Positions 9,098-16,802 of a DNA stretch of 64,000 nucleotides are shown here, in pieces. The notes under the pieces are model-generated. The model worked only from the letters and a program-made list of their open reading frames with translations, did not search any database and was not told the origin of the DNA. Origin of the DNA: Sphingobacteriales bacterium 44-15 (GTDB lineage Bacteria > Bacteroidota > Bacteroidia > Chitinophagales > Chitinophagaceae); NCBI GenBank assembly GCA_001899685.1, contig MKWG01000043.1, positions 265,930 through 329,929 on the forward strand, read 5' to 3'. Both the position numbers and the translations under genes were made by a program. Position 1 is the stretch's first letter. Each line of letters opens with the position of its first letter.

Positions 9098-11203
9098 ATG
9101 ACTGCGCTGTACAACTCACCATTTCTGATAGCACTGGGATGGACGATCGCTTCCAGCTTATGGCAGACGGCATTGCTGTGGCTGATCTGCCAGTTGGCAG
9201 GTAATATAGATAAACGTAATAATCCTTCCTTCAGGCATGCTTTGGCAGCGCTCGCAACGGGCATATCATTTTGCTGGTTTACAGTCACACTGGCACAGAA
9301 CTATTCAGCGATCATCCACCTTACCCAATCCATAGCAGGGCTTTCCACGCTCAACGAAGATGCGGCAAAAGCGCTTTTTGCCGTGGAAGCCGGCGCATCG
9401 CGCAGCAGTTTTTTTGAATTGCTGAGCACCTATCTTCCCTATTTCTCCACCGCTTATCTCATCGTATTGCTCATACTGCTTATCAAACTGGTAAATGCCT
9501 ATCTTTTTTCGCGGAAACTGAGAACAGAAGGATTGTATGCAGCCGAACCGGGGTGGGTAAACTACGTAAACCGGTATGCGGCATGTCTTGGCATCACACG
9601 AAAAGTAAAGCTATTTTTCAGTGAATATGTAAGTGTTCCTGCCACGCTTGATTTCTTTAAGCCGGTTATCCTGATCCCGGTTGCCGCTTTTAATCATCTC
9701 ACGCCGCAGCAGATTGAATCCATACTACTGCATGAGCTGGCCCATATCAGGCGCAACGACTATCTTATCAACATCATAGTATCTGTGATAGAAACCATTC
9801 TTTTCTTTAATCCTTTTGTGCATTTGCTTGGCAAAACCATACGAAAAGAAAGGGAACATTGCTGCGATGACATGGTGCTTCACTATAATACAGACGCTCA
9901 CAGCTACGCTTCGGCCCTGCTGTCGCTGGAGAAAATGCGCATAGGAGTGCCTTCCATTGCCGTGGCTGCCACAGGGAACGACAACCAACTGCTTGGGAGG
10001 GTAAAACGGATCATGAATGTAAAAACGACTAATTTTAATTACGGTCAGAAATTATTCGCCTTTGTATTTATCGCATTCCTCCTGATATCAATAGCATGGT
10101 TGTCGCCGGATCAGCATATCAATAACGCTAAGCAACGCAATGAGCAGCCCGCTGCAAAGAGCAGTACCGGGGAAAATAATAAGTACACCATCAATAGTAA
10201 TAAAAAAATAATTGGCACAGAAAAAGACATAGCAATAGTATCCGCACGCGCTCAAAAGACCGTTACCATCTCCAGAAGAGTCATCAACGGTAAGGACACC
10301 CTGCACATTACCACCACGAGGAATGCTTCCATACCATTGTCATTCCCTGCAGCGCCAAAAGCAGCTTTGCCTCCCATTCCCCCTCCTCCGCCTGCTCCTG
10401 CTTTTTTCAACAATCCGGATCAACCCGGGATAGCATATCATTTTGAAATGCCTGAATTTACTGCCCCGGAACTGATACAGGATAACCTTACTCCTTACTC
10501 CCTATCCCTTACCCCTAACACAGCATGGATAACAATACAGGACAATTTCAGCAAAGCGCTGTCGGCAGAGCAAACGGCTACTCAGAAAAAGCTGGACAGG
10601 CAGTTATTATTATTGAATGACAGGCTCAGGGTATTTGACACCGCATCCTCAAAAGCACTTTCACTCCTGCTTAAGCAGGCAAACGATCAACGGATGCTGA
10701 ATAATCGTCAACTGGAACTCCTGGTACAGCAGCAGCTCCGCACAGCATCACTCTTCAGTCAAAAGCAATCTCCTGATCACGACCGTGCAGCAAACAGGAA
10801 AAGTATTATCGCCGAAAACCAGCGCAGGATGGACAGCGTCATGCAAAAACAGGAAAGGAAAAGAAAGAAAGCTGAAAGACCTTCTCTATGGATATACAAC
10901 AATCAGGAGAAAAAAGTTGCCCGTGACCAGGGAGAATGGCTGGTATACACCGATAATGCCGATAGCTACAAAGGTATAGCACCTGTATATGATGCAGGAT
11001 ACGCTCAGCCCACTACTTTAAAAACAGCTCCTTCGCCGGGCATAGTTTCCGTAACCACCGCAAAAATTGGGTTCGCTTCAGGAAAAGCTTATGCTTCGCA
11101 AACTGATTATGCTGTTTGCAGCAATAAAGAAGACAGTTTTGAAAAAAAGCTTACCATAACGGATGAGTCAGGCTCCGGCACGCTGATCATCACTATTCAA
11201 TAA
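9098..11203 (+). CDS. BlaR1-like M56 family membrane metallopeptidase
   Basis: A 701-residue protein with several N-terminal membrane helices and a gluzincin site HELAH at residues 212-216, followed by REREHCCDDMVL, which holds the downstream metal ligand. About residue 305-325 is the last membrane helix. The remaining 370 residues are unlike classical BlaR1: a Pro-rich stretch (PPIPPPPPAPAFF) and a Gln/Arg-rich, probably coiled-coil segment, with no penicillin-binding sensor carrying SxxK and KTG motifs. It probably senses something other than beta-lactam directly and cleaves the repressor encoded just upstream. Confidence 0.88.
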   Translation: MTALYNSPFLIALGWTIASSLWQTALLWLICQLAGNIDKRNNPSFRHALAALATGISFCWFTVTLAQNYSAIIHLTQSIAGLSTLNEDAAKALFAVEAGASRSSFFELLSTYLPYFSTAYLIVLLILLIKLVNAYLFSRKLRTEGLYAAEPGWVNYVNRYAACLGITRKVKLFFSEYVSVPATLDFFKPVILIPVAAFNHLTPQQIESILLHELAHIRRNDYLINIIVSVIETILFFNPFVHLLGKTIRKEREHCCDDMVLHYNTDAHSYASALLSLEKMRIGVPSIAVAATGNDNQLLGRVKRIMNVKTTNFNYGQKLFAFVFIAFLLISIAWLSPDQHINNAKQRNEQPAAKSSTGENNKYTINSNKKIIGTEKDIAIVSARAQKTVTISRRVINGKDTLHITTTRNASIPLSFPAAPKAALPPIPPPPPAPAFFNNPDQPGIAYHFEMPEFTAPELIQDNLTPYSLSLTPNTAWITIQDNFSKALSAEQTATQKKLDRQLLLLNDRLRVFDTASSKALSLLLKQANDQRMLNNRQLELLVQQQLRTASLFSQKQSPDHDRAANRKSIIAENQRRMDSVMQKQERKRKKAERPSLWIYNNQEKKVARDQGEWLVYTDNADSYKGIAPVYDAGYAQPTTLKTAPSPGIVSVTTAKIGFASGKAYASQTDYAVCSNKEDSFEKKLTITDESGSGTLIITIQ

Positions 11204-11239
11204 ATAAGCATTCGACATCCGCTGCTGTTACGTTATTAA

Positions 11240-11272
11240 TTGAGCTTATTTCAATATAAGATTTTATTTTTG
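11240..11272 (+). promoter_or_regulatory. Candidate promoter of the aguB-aguA unit
   Basis: TATTTTTG at 11265-11272 matches TAnnTTTG, with TTG at 11240-11242 as a possible -33 box. The 22-nt spacing is slightly long. The aguB ATG is 19 nt downstream. Confidence 0.45.
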
Positions 11273-11290
11273 CGGCTTTAAGCAAGAACT

Positions 11291-12166
11291 ATGGCAATAC
11301 TCAATGTAGGGCTGGTGCAGATGACATGTTCTGCAAACAAGGCTGAAAACCTCGATAAAGCTGTTGAAAAAATAAAGGAAGCTGCAGACAAAGGCGCACA
11401 GGTGGTGTGCCTCCAGGAGCTCTTCACCTCACTGTACTTTTGCGATGTGGAAGACTACTGCAATTTTGAGCTGGCAGAGCCGATACCCGGCCCCTCAACA
11501 GATACGCTCAGCAAAACAGCCAAAGAAAAGAACATCGTTATTATAGCTTCCCTCTTTGAAAAAAGAGCGGAAGGACTGTATCACAATACCACCGCAGTAA
11601 TAGATGCCGACGGGACCTATCTCGGCAAATACAGGAAAATGCATATCCCTGATGATCCTGCTTATTACGAGAAATTCTATTTTACCCCCGGTGATCTCGG
11701 GTATAAAGTTTTCAGAACAAAATATGCTGCCATCGGGGTGCTTATTTGCTGGGACCAGTGGTATCCCGAAGCAGCGCGTATTACCGCTTTGATGGGCGCA
11801 GAGATACTGTTCTATCCTACCGCTATCGGGTGGGCCGTTTCACAGGACGAAGCTACCAATACAGAGCAATACAACGCATGGCAAACCATCCAGCGCAGCC
11901 ATGCGGTAGCGAATGGCGTGCATGTAGTAAGTGTTAACCGCACAGGATTTGAACAGGAAGGCGCCATGAAGTTCTGGGGCGGGTCATTCGTAGCCAACCC
12001 GTTTGGCAGTGTAATTTACCAGGCGCCACACGACAAAGAAGAGGTAGCAATCGTGAAAATAGATACTAAAAAAACAGACCAGTACAGAACACATTGGCCA
12101 TTCCTGAGAGACAGGCGGATAGACAGCTACCAGCCCATTACCAAAAGATATATAGACGAAGGATAA
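11291..12166 (+). CDS. aguB: N-carbamoylputrescine amidase
   Basis: A 291-residue carbon-nitrogen hydrolase (nitrilase superfamily), cytosolic. The catalytic triad is visible: Glu43 (LQELF), Lys116 (YRKMHIPDD) and Cys153 (LICWDQWYPE). It hydrolyses N-carbamoylputrescine to putrescine, CO2 and ammonia. The specificity call rests on strong family resemblance and on the next gene, agmatine deiminase, which makes this substrate. The two genes are 64 nt apart and probably co-transcribed. Confidence 0.93.
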   Translation: MAILNVGLVQMTCSANKAENLDKAVEKIKEAADKGAQVVCLQELFTSLYFCDVEDYCNFELAEPIPGPSTDTLSKTAKEKNIVIIASLFEKRAEGLYHNTTAVIDADGTYLGKYRKMHIPDDPAYYEKFYFTPGDLGYKVFRTKYAAIGVLICWDQWYPEAARITALMGAEILFYPTAIGWAVSQDEATNTEQYNAWQTIQRSHAVANGVHVVSVNRTGFEQEGAMKFWGGSFVANPFGSVIYQAPHDKEEVAIVKIDTKKTDQYRTHWPFLRDRRIDSYQPITKRYIDEG

Positions 12167-12230
12167 ATTACCGGGCCGCATACAGGTATACTTTCACGCT
12201 TTATTTCAGCTTTATCAAAAACATCTACAG

Positions 12231-13349
12231 GTGAGCAGCGAGCGCAACAAAACGAATAAGCAGCAACAAGAGCCGGAAAAAACTTTTTCCTATCCGCCTC
12301 CTTTTGATTTCAAAACGCCTAAAAAGCTGGGATATTATTTCCCTGCCGAATTTGCGCCGCACACCGCCACATGGCTAAGCTGGCCGCACAAAGAAGCATC
12401 CTGGCCCGGCAAGATCAATACCATATTTGCCCCTTATGCAGCATTTATCAAAGCAGTGTCTGCGGGGGAAAGCGTTCATATCAATGTAAACAATGAAGCA
12501 ATGAAAGCCGCCGCAACAGCTCACCTGGAAGAAGCCGGCGTGGATATGAATACCATTGCATTCTACCTGCACCCCACCAATGATGCCTGGTGCCGGGATC
12601 ATGGTCCTGCATTTCTCATTAACCCGCAGGCAGCGCAAAAAAAGATCATCGTTGACTGGGGATACAATGCCTGGGGAGATAAATATCCCCCCTACGACCT
12701 CGACGACATTATACCCTCCCTCATCGGGGGAGACTATAATATCCCGGTGTTCAGCCCCGGCATTGTAATGGAAGGCGGTTCCGTGGAATTTAACGGGAAA
12801 GGAACACTGCTTACCTCAACGGCATGCCTGCTCAACCCCAACCGCAACCCACAGCTCAGCCGGGAACAGATTGAAACCTATTTACAGCATTATTACGGCG
12901 TGGACCAGATACTGTGGGTAAGCGAAGGTATAGTGGGAGATGATACAGACGGTCATATTGACGACACGGTAAGATTTGTAAACGAAGATACCGTGCTGAC
13001 GGTGGTAGAGGAAAATAAACATGATGAAAACTATGCACTGCTTCAAACCAACCTGAGAGAGCTGGAACAGATGCGCCTGCCCAACGGAAAGCAACTAAAT
13101 ATCATAGAGCTTCCCATGCCTTCTGCAGTAGTGTATGAAGGACAGCGGCTACCGGCCTCTTACGCTAACTTCTATATCAGCAATGCCGCTGTGGTAGTGC
13201 CTACCTATCGCTGTAAGAATGATGATAAGGCATTGCAGATCATACAGGATTGTTTTCCCTCCAGGAAAGTGACGGGGATTGACTCCACGGACATTATATG
13301 GGGACTGGGGAGCTTTCATTGCCTGAGCCAGCAGGAGCCGATGGCGTGA
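12231..13349 (+). CDS. aguA: Agmatine deiminase
   Basis: A 372-residue enzyme of the PAD_porph/guanidine-modifying superfamily that converts agmatine to N-carbamoylputrescine and ammonia. Visible family blocks are TWLSWPHKEASWPG, WCRDHGPAF, EGGSVEFNGKGTLL, DDTDGHIDD and the C-terminal GLGSFHCLSQQEP with the nucleophile Cys364. The start used is GTG at 12231; the first 25 residues are polar and poorly conserved in character, so a later start is possible, but no in-frame ATG is better placed before the conserved part. Works with AguB in arginine-derived putrescine synthesis. Confidence 0.93.
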   Translation: MSSERNKTNKQQQEPEKTFSYPPPFDFKTPKKLGYYFPAEFAPHTATWLSWPHKEASWPGKINTIFAPYAAFIKAVSAGESVHINVNNEAMKAAATAHLEEAGVDMNTIAFYLHPTNDAWCRDHGPAFLINPQAAQKKIIVDWGYNAWGDKYPPYDLDDIIPSLIGGDYNIPVFSPGIVMEGGSVEFNGKGTLLTSTACLLNPNRNPQLSREQIETYLQHYYGVDQILWVSEGIVGDDTDGHIDDTVRFVNEDTVLTVVEENKHDENYALLQTNLRELEQMRLPNGKQLNIIELPMPSAVVYEGQRLPASYANFYISNAAVVVPTYRCKNDDKALQIIQDCFPSRKVTGIDSTDIIWGLGSFHCLSQQEPMA

Positions 13350-13351
13350 AA

Positions 13352-13435
13352 GCAGTGGGCTGTGAGCTGTCAGCAGTGTGCTCACAGTTCACAGCTCATT
13401 GCTCATTTCTCACAGCTCATTGCCCATAGCTGTCT
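13352..13435. repeat. 12-unit 7-nt repeat array after aguA (GCTCAYW words)
   Basis: Twelve 7-nt units run without any insertion or deletion, beginning two bases after the aguA stop codon. The first four are GCWGTSD-like (GCAGTGG, GCTGTGA and relatives); the rest are GCTCACA/GCTCATT-like. The left units are partly complementary to the right ones (GTGAGC/GCTCAC), so the RNA can form a hairpin. Confidence 0.85.
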
Positions 13436-13523
13436 CTCATTTTATCAAAACTTTAAACACTAAGCCCTGATATTTGCCGTTGATAACCTGCATTGTTAGT
13501 ATTTTCGTAACCGGTTACATCAC

Positions 13524-14456
13524 ATGAGACGCATCCTGCCGTATATATATTTGTTTTGCCTGGATCTTATTGTAATAAGCGGGGCAGCACAATCTGCAAA
13601 AAGCCCCTTTGCTGCTTTCATGCAGGCCCATGAGGATTCCATGAAAAAATACTCCTTTGATATAGTAAACGCAAGGGAAGCAGGCGACCGTTTCAGGGCA
13701 GACAGCATATTCACCAGGATGCTCGTGAGAGCCCTCAAAGAACCTTATTCCTTCTCCTACCCTTTCGATTCGCTGAGAACCATCTCCCGCCTCTACGCTC
13801 CCGACAGCAGTTTCCGCATCTTTACCTGGCAGGTAGTGAAAGATGAAAACACTTTTCGCAGACATGGGGCTATACAGATCAATACAAAAGACGGCTCCCT
13901 GAAGCTCTATCCTCTTTTAGATAAAACCACCCTGCTTGAAAACACCAATCACATCACCACCACTAATGGAGACTGGATCGGAGCGATCTATTACCGGATA
14001 GTAGAAACCAGCTTTAACGGGCGTAAATATTATACGCTCTTCGGCTATGATGAAAATAATTTCAGGAGCACTAAAAAACGCATAGAAGTATTACGCTTTG
14101 ATGAACAGGGCAGACCTGTATTCGGGGGACCTTTTTTCAGCTTTGAGAAAGATGAAACACCTAAGCCGGTACAAACCCGGTTTTCAATCGAATATAAAAA
14201 AGACGGTAATGCAAGTATCCGCTACGACGATGAAATGAAGATGATCATTTACGATCACCTTATTTCAGAAAACAATCAACCCGATAAAAAATACACTTTT
14301 GTACCGGATGGCGACTACGAAGGGTTTAAATGGGAAAACGGGAAATGGGTACATGTAGACAAAGTATTTACCTTCAAGCTCCAGGACGGCCAGGCGCCTG
14401 TAGAAAAGCCTGTGAAAGAAAGCAAGCTCGATATCAGGAAAGAGCCCGGCCAATAA
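13524..14456 (+). CDS. Conserved secreted hypothetical protein
   Basis: A 310-residue protein with an N-terminal signal sequence (MRRILPYIYLFCLDLIVISGAAQS). I do not recognise the family. It is rich in charged and aromatic residues, with beta-type segments such as GRKYYTLFGYDENNFRS and RFDEQGRPVFGGPFFSFEKDE, and no cysteines in the mature part, suggesting a soluble periplasmic or outer-surface protein. 7-nt repeat arrays flank it on both sides; the downstream array begins at the base after its stop. A single-gene unit as far as can be seen. Confidence 0.65.
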   Translation: MRRILPYIYLFCLDLIVISGAAQSAKSPFAAFMQAHEDSMKKYSFDIVNAREAGDRFRADSIFTRMLVRALKEPYSFSYPFDSLRTISRLYAPDSSFRIFTWQVVKDENTFRRHGAIQINTKDGSLKLYPLLDKTTLLENTNHITTTNGDWIGAIYYRIVETSFNGRKYYTLFGYDENNFRSTKKRIEVLRFDEQGRPVFGGPFFSFEKDETPKPVQTRFSIEYKKDGNASIRYDDEMKMIIYDHLISENNQPDKKYTFVPDGDYEGFKWENGKWVHVDKVFTFKLQDGQAPVEKPVKESKLDIRKEPGQ

Positions 14457-14501
14457 GGTATAAAGAGTAAGGTATAGGGCCTTACAGCTTACTCCTTCCC
14501 A
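14457..14501. repeat. Mirrored 7-nt repeat array after the 13524 gene
   Basis: Three GGTATAA-like units start on the base after the stop (14457-14477). After a 3-nt linker, three complementary CTTACNN-like units follow (14481-14501). GTAAGG and CCTTAC can pair, so this is a likely hairpin. Confidence 0.7.
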
Positions 14502-14584
14502 AAAATTATTTCTCTCAAAAAATCACGCTGACATAGGGCTGTCAGTAGCGCATTGTTGCTTTGTGTAACAAAAAACAAACAACT

Positions 14585-15085
14585 ATGCAAATTATTCCAA
14601 TGTTATTAAAGGAAATGGACCTGGAGGCTGCAACTACAAGAAAAATGCTGTCCCGCGTACCGGATGATAAATACGACTGGAAGCCTCATCCCAAAAGCAT
14701 GTCTGTCCGTCAACTCGCCACGCATATTGCAGAGCTTCCCACCTGGGTAAGCATGACGCTTGACACGGAAGAGCTTGATTTTGCAACGTCGCCATACCAG
14801 CCTGTACAAATTGACTCCACAAAGCAACTGATGGAACACTTTGAGCAATCGCTCAAAGAAGGCAGAACACGGCTCGCCGCGGCAAAAGAAGAAGACCTGC
14901 TTCCTGTATGGACTTTAAGAAACGGTGCTGAAATTTATAGCACAACTTCCAAAGCAGAGGTCATCCGCATGACTTATTGCCAGATTGTGCATCACAGGGC
15001 ACAGCTCGGCGTATTTCTCCGGCTCCTTGATATTCCCATCCCCGGCAGCTATGGACCAAGCGCGGATGAAATGAACTTTTCTTAA
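14585..15085 (+). CDS. DinB family protein
   Basis: A 166-residue four-helix-bundle protein of the DinB/YfiT-like metal-binding superfamily; members include thiol-dependent transferases and proteins of unknown role. I see the family-typical helix with WKPHPKSMSVRQLATHIAELP (His as metal ligand) and the C-terminal IVHHRAQLGVFLRLLDIPIPG with HxxxH-like ligands. The ATG at 14585 is preferred over the upstream TTG at 14561, which only adds eight polar residues. Exact reaction unknown. It converges with a DUF1801 gene across a palindromic repeat. Confidence 0.85.
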   Translation: MQIIPMLLKEMDLEAATTRKMLSRVPDDKYDWKPHPKSMSVRQLATHIAELPTWVSMTLDTEELDFATSPYQPVQIDSTKQLMEHFEQSLKEGRTRLAAAKEEDLLPVWTLRNGAEIYSTTSKAEVIRMTYCQIVHHRAQLGVFLRLLDIPIPGSYGPSADEMNFS

Positions 15086-15092
15086 TAAAATA

Positions 15093-15243
15093 GCCACGAA
15101 TTCCTGCGGTCCGCAAGCGGACTGATTTATAAACGCAACAAAGCCACGAATGCACGAATGTTTTTAATATATTTATTCGTGCATTCGTGGCTTTGTTGTA
15201 TCCCAAAAATCATCATGCCGCACAGTCCGCTGGAATTCGTGGC
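15093..15243. repeat. Cruciform repeat element, copy A
   Basis: Nested inverted repeats: outer arms GCCACGAATTCC (15093-15104) and its complement (15232-15243), middle arms AGCGGACTG (15116-15124) and its complement (15223-15231), and a perfect 24-bp inner stem (15136-15159 with 15175-15198) around a 15-nt loop. It fills the tail-to-tail junction between the DinB and DUF1801 genes. A related copy is at 42082-42263, also tail-to-tail. Confidence 0.85.
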
Positions 15244-15258
15244 ATGCTTTGCTCCAGA

Positions 15259-15726
15259 TCATTTGCTTTTCTTTGGTTTAATATTCTTCTCATATACTGC
15301 AATCCATTCTTTCACTGTTATTTTTTTCATCAGCGCTCCAATAAGCTCATACGGAATATGTTCTGCTTTTTTGAACCGGATACAACTTTTTCCCATATCA
15401 GGTTTTACGGTACTGTATTGCGGGTAAGCTTCCACAAACCACTTATAAAGTTCGGGAACAATATACATGCCCATGTGATATACGGCTATACAGTTTTTCT
15501 GAGATGCAATATTCAAAAAAGGCAGTGGGAGAGCGGGGTCGCAATGATATCCCTGGGGATATAGGCTGTGCGGGACCATATAGCCCAGCATACCGTAAGA
15601 CATCTGTTCCTCAAAACCTTCAGGAATGTTTTTTAACACTGTTTCCCTCAGCTTTATCACTGCCTGCTTCCGGTCTTCAGGCAGTTCCCTGATATATTGT
15701 TCAGGAGTAGTGGCTTTGGACTGCAT
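15259..15726 (-). CDS. DUF1801 domain-containing protein
   Basis: A 155-residue cytosolic protein of the DUF1801 (YdhG/iron-chaperone-like fold) family. Characteristic features are PEDRKQAVIKLRETVLKNIPEGFEEQ near the start (read in parts), then YGMLGYMVPHSLYPQGYHC, and the C-terminal CIRFKKAEHIPYELIGALM. The biochemical role of the family is not established. The gene is monocistronic, with the cruciform repeat at its 3' side and a short divergent region containing a 7-nt array at its 5' side. Confidence 0.85.
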   Translation of the reverse strand: MQSKATTPEQYIRELPEDRKQAVIKLRETVLKNIPEGFEEQMSYGMLGYMVPHSLYPQGYHCDPALPLPFLNIASQKNCIAVYHMGMYIVPELYKWFVEAYPQYSTVKPDMGKSCIRFKKAEHIPYELIGALMKKITVKEWIAVYEKNIKPKKSK

Positions 15727-15924
15727 GGAAAAACTTTTTATAAAAATAATACATTTCCCGTTTGATGTTAAGGTATCAGCTATCAGCCACTACGTTCAGC
15801 AAGAGCTGCTTGGGTTATGCTTTGTTCCAACGGGTTTCAATTCGCTGAATGATGCCGTGATTGAATGATAAACAGTAAATAATAATAATAATATCAATCT
15901 ATTTTAGCCACACACATTTAGCAA

Positions 15925-15977
15925 CTTACCACTTATCCCTCATCACTTTCTCACCACTTATCCCTTATCTTGCATGC
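15925..15977. repeat. 7-nt repeat array (CTTAYCM) up to the start of the HAD gene
   Basis: Four units (15925-15952), a 4-nt register break, then three more units (15957-15977) end at the ATG at 15978. Together with TATCTTGC at 15966-15973, which resembles a -7 box, the array forms the 5' region of the phosphatase gene. Confidence 0.7.
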
Positions 15978-16640
15978 ATGAAAGCAACAAATGTAATTTT
16001 TGACATGGACGGATTACTGATAGACTCCGAGCCGCTTTGGGAAGAAGCAGGTGCGGAGCTATTGCAGTCTTATGGAGTTGAACTGACATCCGAACAATAC
16101 CAAAGCTCTACAGGCTTGCGCACAAGGGAATGGATCACCCACTGGTTCAATCATTTTCATATTGACAATAAATATGTGGAATCTGCCACGGCACAGATCA
16201 TCAATGCCGCAATAGAAAAGATTGGAGCCAGGGGCGCAGGTATGCCGGGCGTGTCTCAGATATTTTCCTTTTTACAGGAGGAAGGGATCACTATGGCTAT
16301 TGCTACTTCTTCTCCGCTACAGCTCGTAGATATCGTGGTGGAAAAGCTCAATATTGGTCAATACCTCACCTGCATGGTCTCTGCGGAAGATCTGCCTTAC
16401 GGCAAGCCTCATCCTGCGGTATACCTTGACTGCGCCGCCCGCCTCGGGGTAACTCCCTCACAGTGTATCTGTTTTGAAGATTCATTTAACGGCATGATCG
16501 CAGTGAAAGCGGCAAGGATGAAATGTGTTGTTATACCGGCGCCCCATGTGCATCACCAAAACCGTTGGGATGCTGCCGATCTCAAGCTCCGGAGCCTGCT
16601 TGATTTTGGAGCGAAAGAGCTGGAGCTATGTGAACAATAA
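15978..16640 (+). CDS. HAD-IA family hexitol/sugar-phosphate phosphatase (HxpB-like)
   Basis: A 220-residue haloacid dehalogenase superfamily phosphatase. Motif I is FDMDGLLIDSEPLW with the nucleophile Asp and the acid/base Asp two residues later; motif II is in ATSSPLQLVD; the Lys is in YGKPHPAVYL; motif III is CFEDSFNGMIAVKAA. The cap is the helical C1 type. Closest in look to HxpB/2-deoxyglucose-6-phosphatase and beta-phosphoglucomutase relatives; the phosphatase reading is favoured by DSEPLW. Substrate not certain. The last codons (GAA CAA TAA) coincide with the conserved left arm of a dispersed repeat that continues after the stop. Confidence 0.88.
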   Translation: MKATNVIFDMDGLLIDSEPLWEEAGAELLQSYGVELTSEQYQSSTGLRTREWITHWFNHFHIDNKYVESATAQIINAAIEKIGARGAGMPGVSQIFSFLQEEGITMAIATSSPLQLVDIVVEKLNIGQYLTCMVSAEDLPYGKPHPAVYLDCAARLGVTPSQCICFEDSFNGMIAVKAARMKCVVIPAPHVHHQNRWDAADLKLRSLLDFGAKELELCEQ

Positions 16641-16719
16641 TTTGTCTCACTTCTTTGTGAGAAGTGAGAAGATAAGCGTGAGGAGCTCACATTTGTCGTC
16701 TGTCGTCTCACGTTTGACA
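16638..16719. repeat. Mirror-symmetric 7-nt repeat element, copy 1
   Basis: After a conserved left arm (AATAATTTGTC to CTTCTTT), nine in-register 7-nt units fill 16657-16719. The first four are GTGAGAA-like and the rest are complementary TCTCACG/TTTGTCG-like units, so the element folds as a long hairpin. It sits at a tail-to-tail junction. The same layout occurs at 48840-48921, and the left arm recurs at 45474-45509. Confidence 0.85.
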
Positions 16720-16740
16720 TAATACCAGAAGATTTGAGAA

Positions 16741-16778
16741 AATAAAAATCCGCTGCTGATCAGATCAGCAGCGGATTT
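16741..16778 (-). terminator. Intrinsic terminator of rpsA
   Basis: A perfect 15-bp stem (16746-16760 with 16764-16778) around a 3-nt loop. Read on the minus strand it is followed by TTTTTATT, 25 nt after the rpsA stop. Confidence 0.85.
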
Positions 16779-16802
16779 AAGCTTTATAAAAAGACAGTGG
16801 GA

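Noticed and set aside
8695..11203. Beta-lactam resistance locus
   Set aside because: The repressor and M56 protease are BlaI/BlaR1-like, but there is no beta-lactamase or penicillin-binding sensor domain here.
13352..13435. CRISPR-like repeat array
   Set aside because: The period is 7 nt with no spacers, no 25-40-bp direct repeats and no cas genes in the window.
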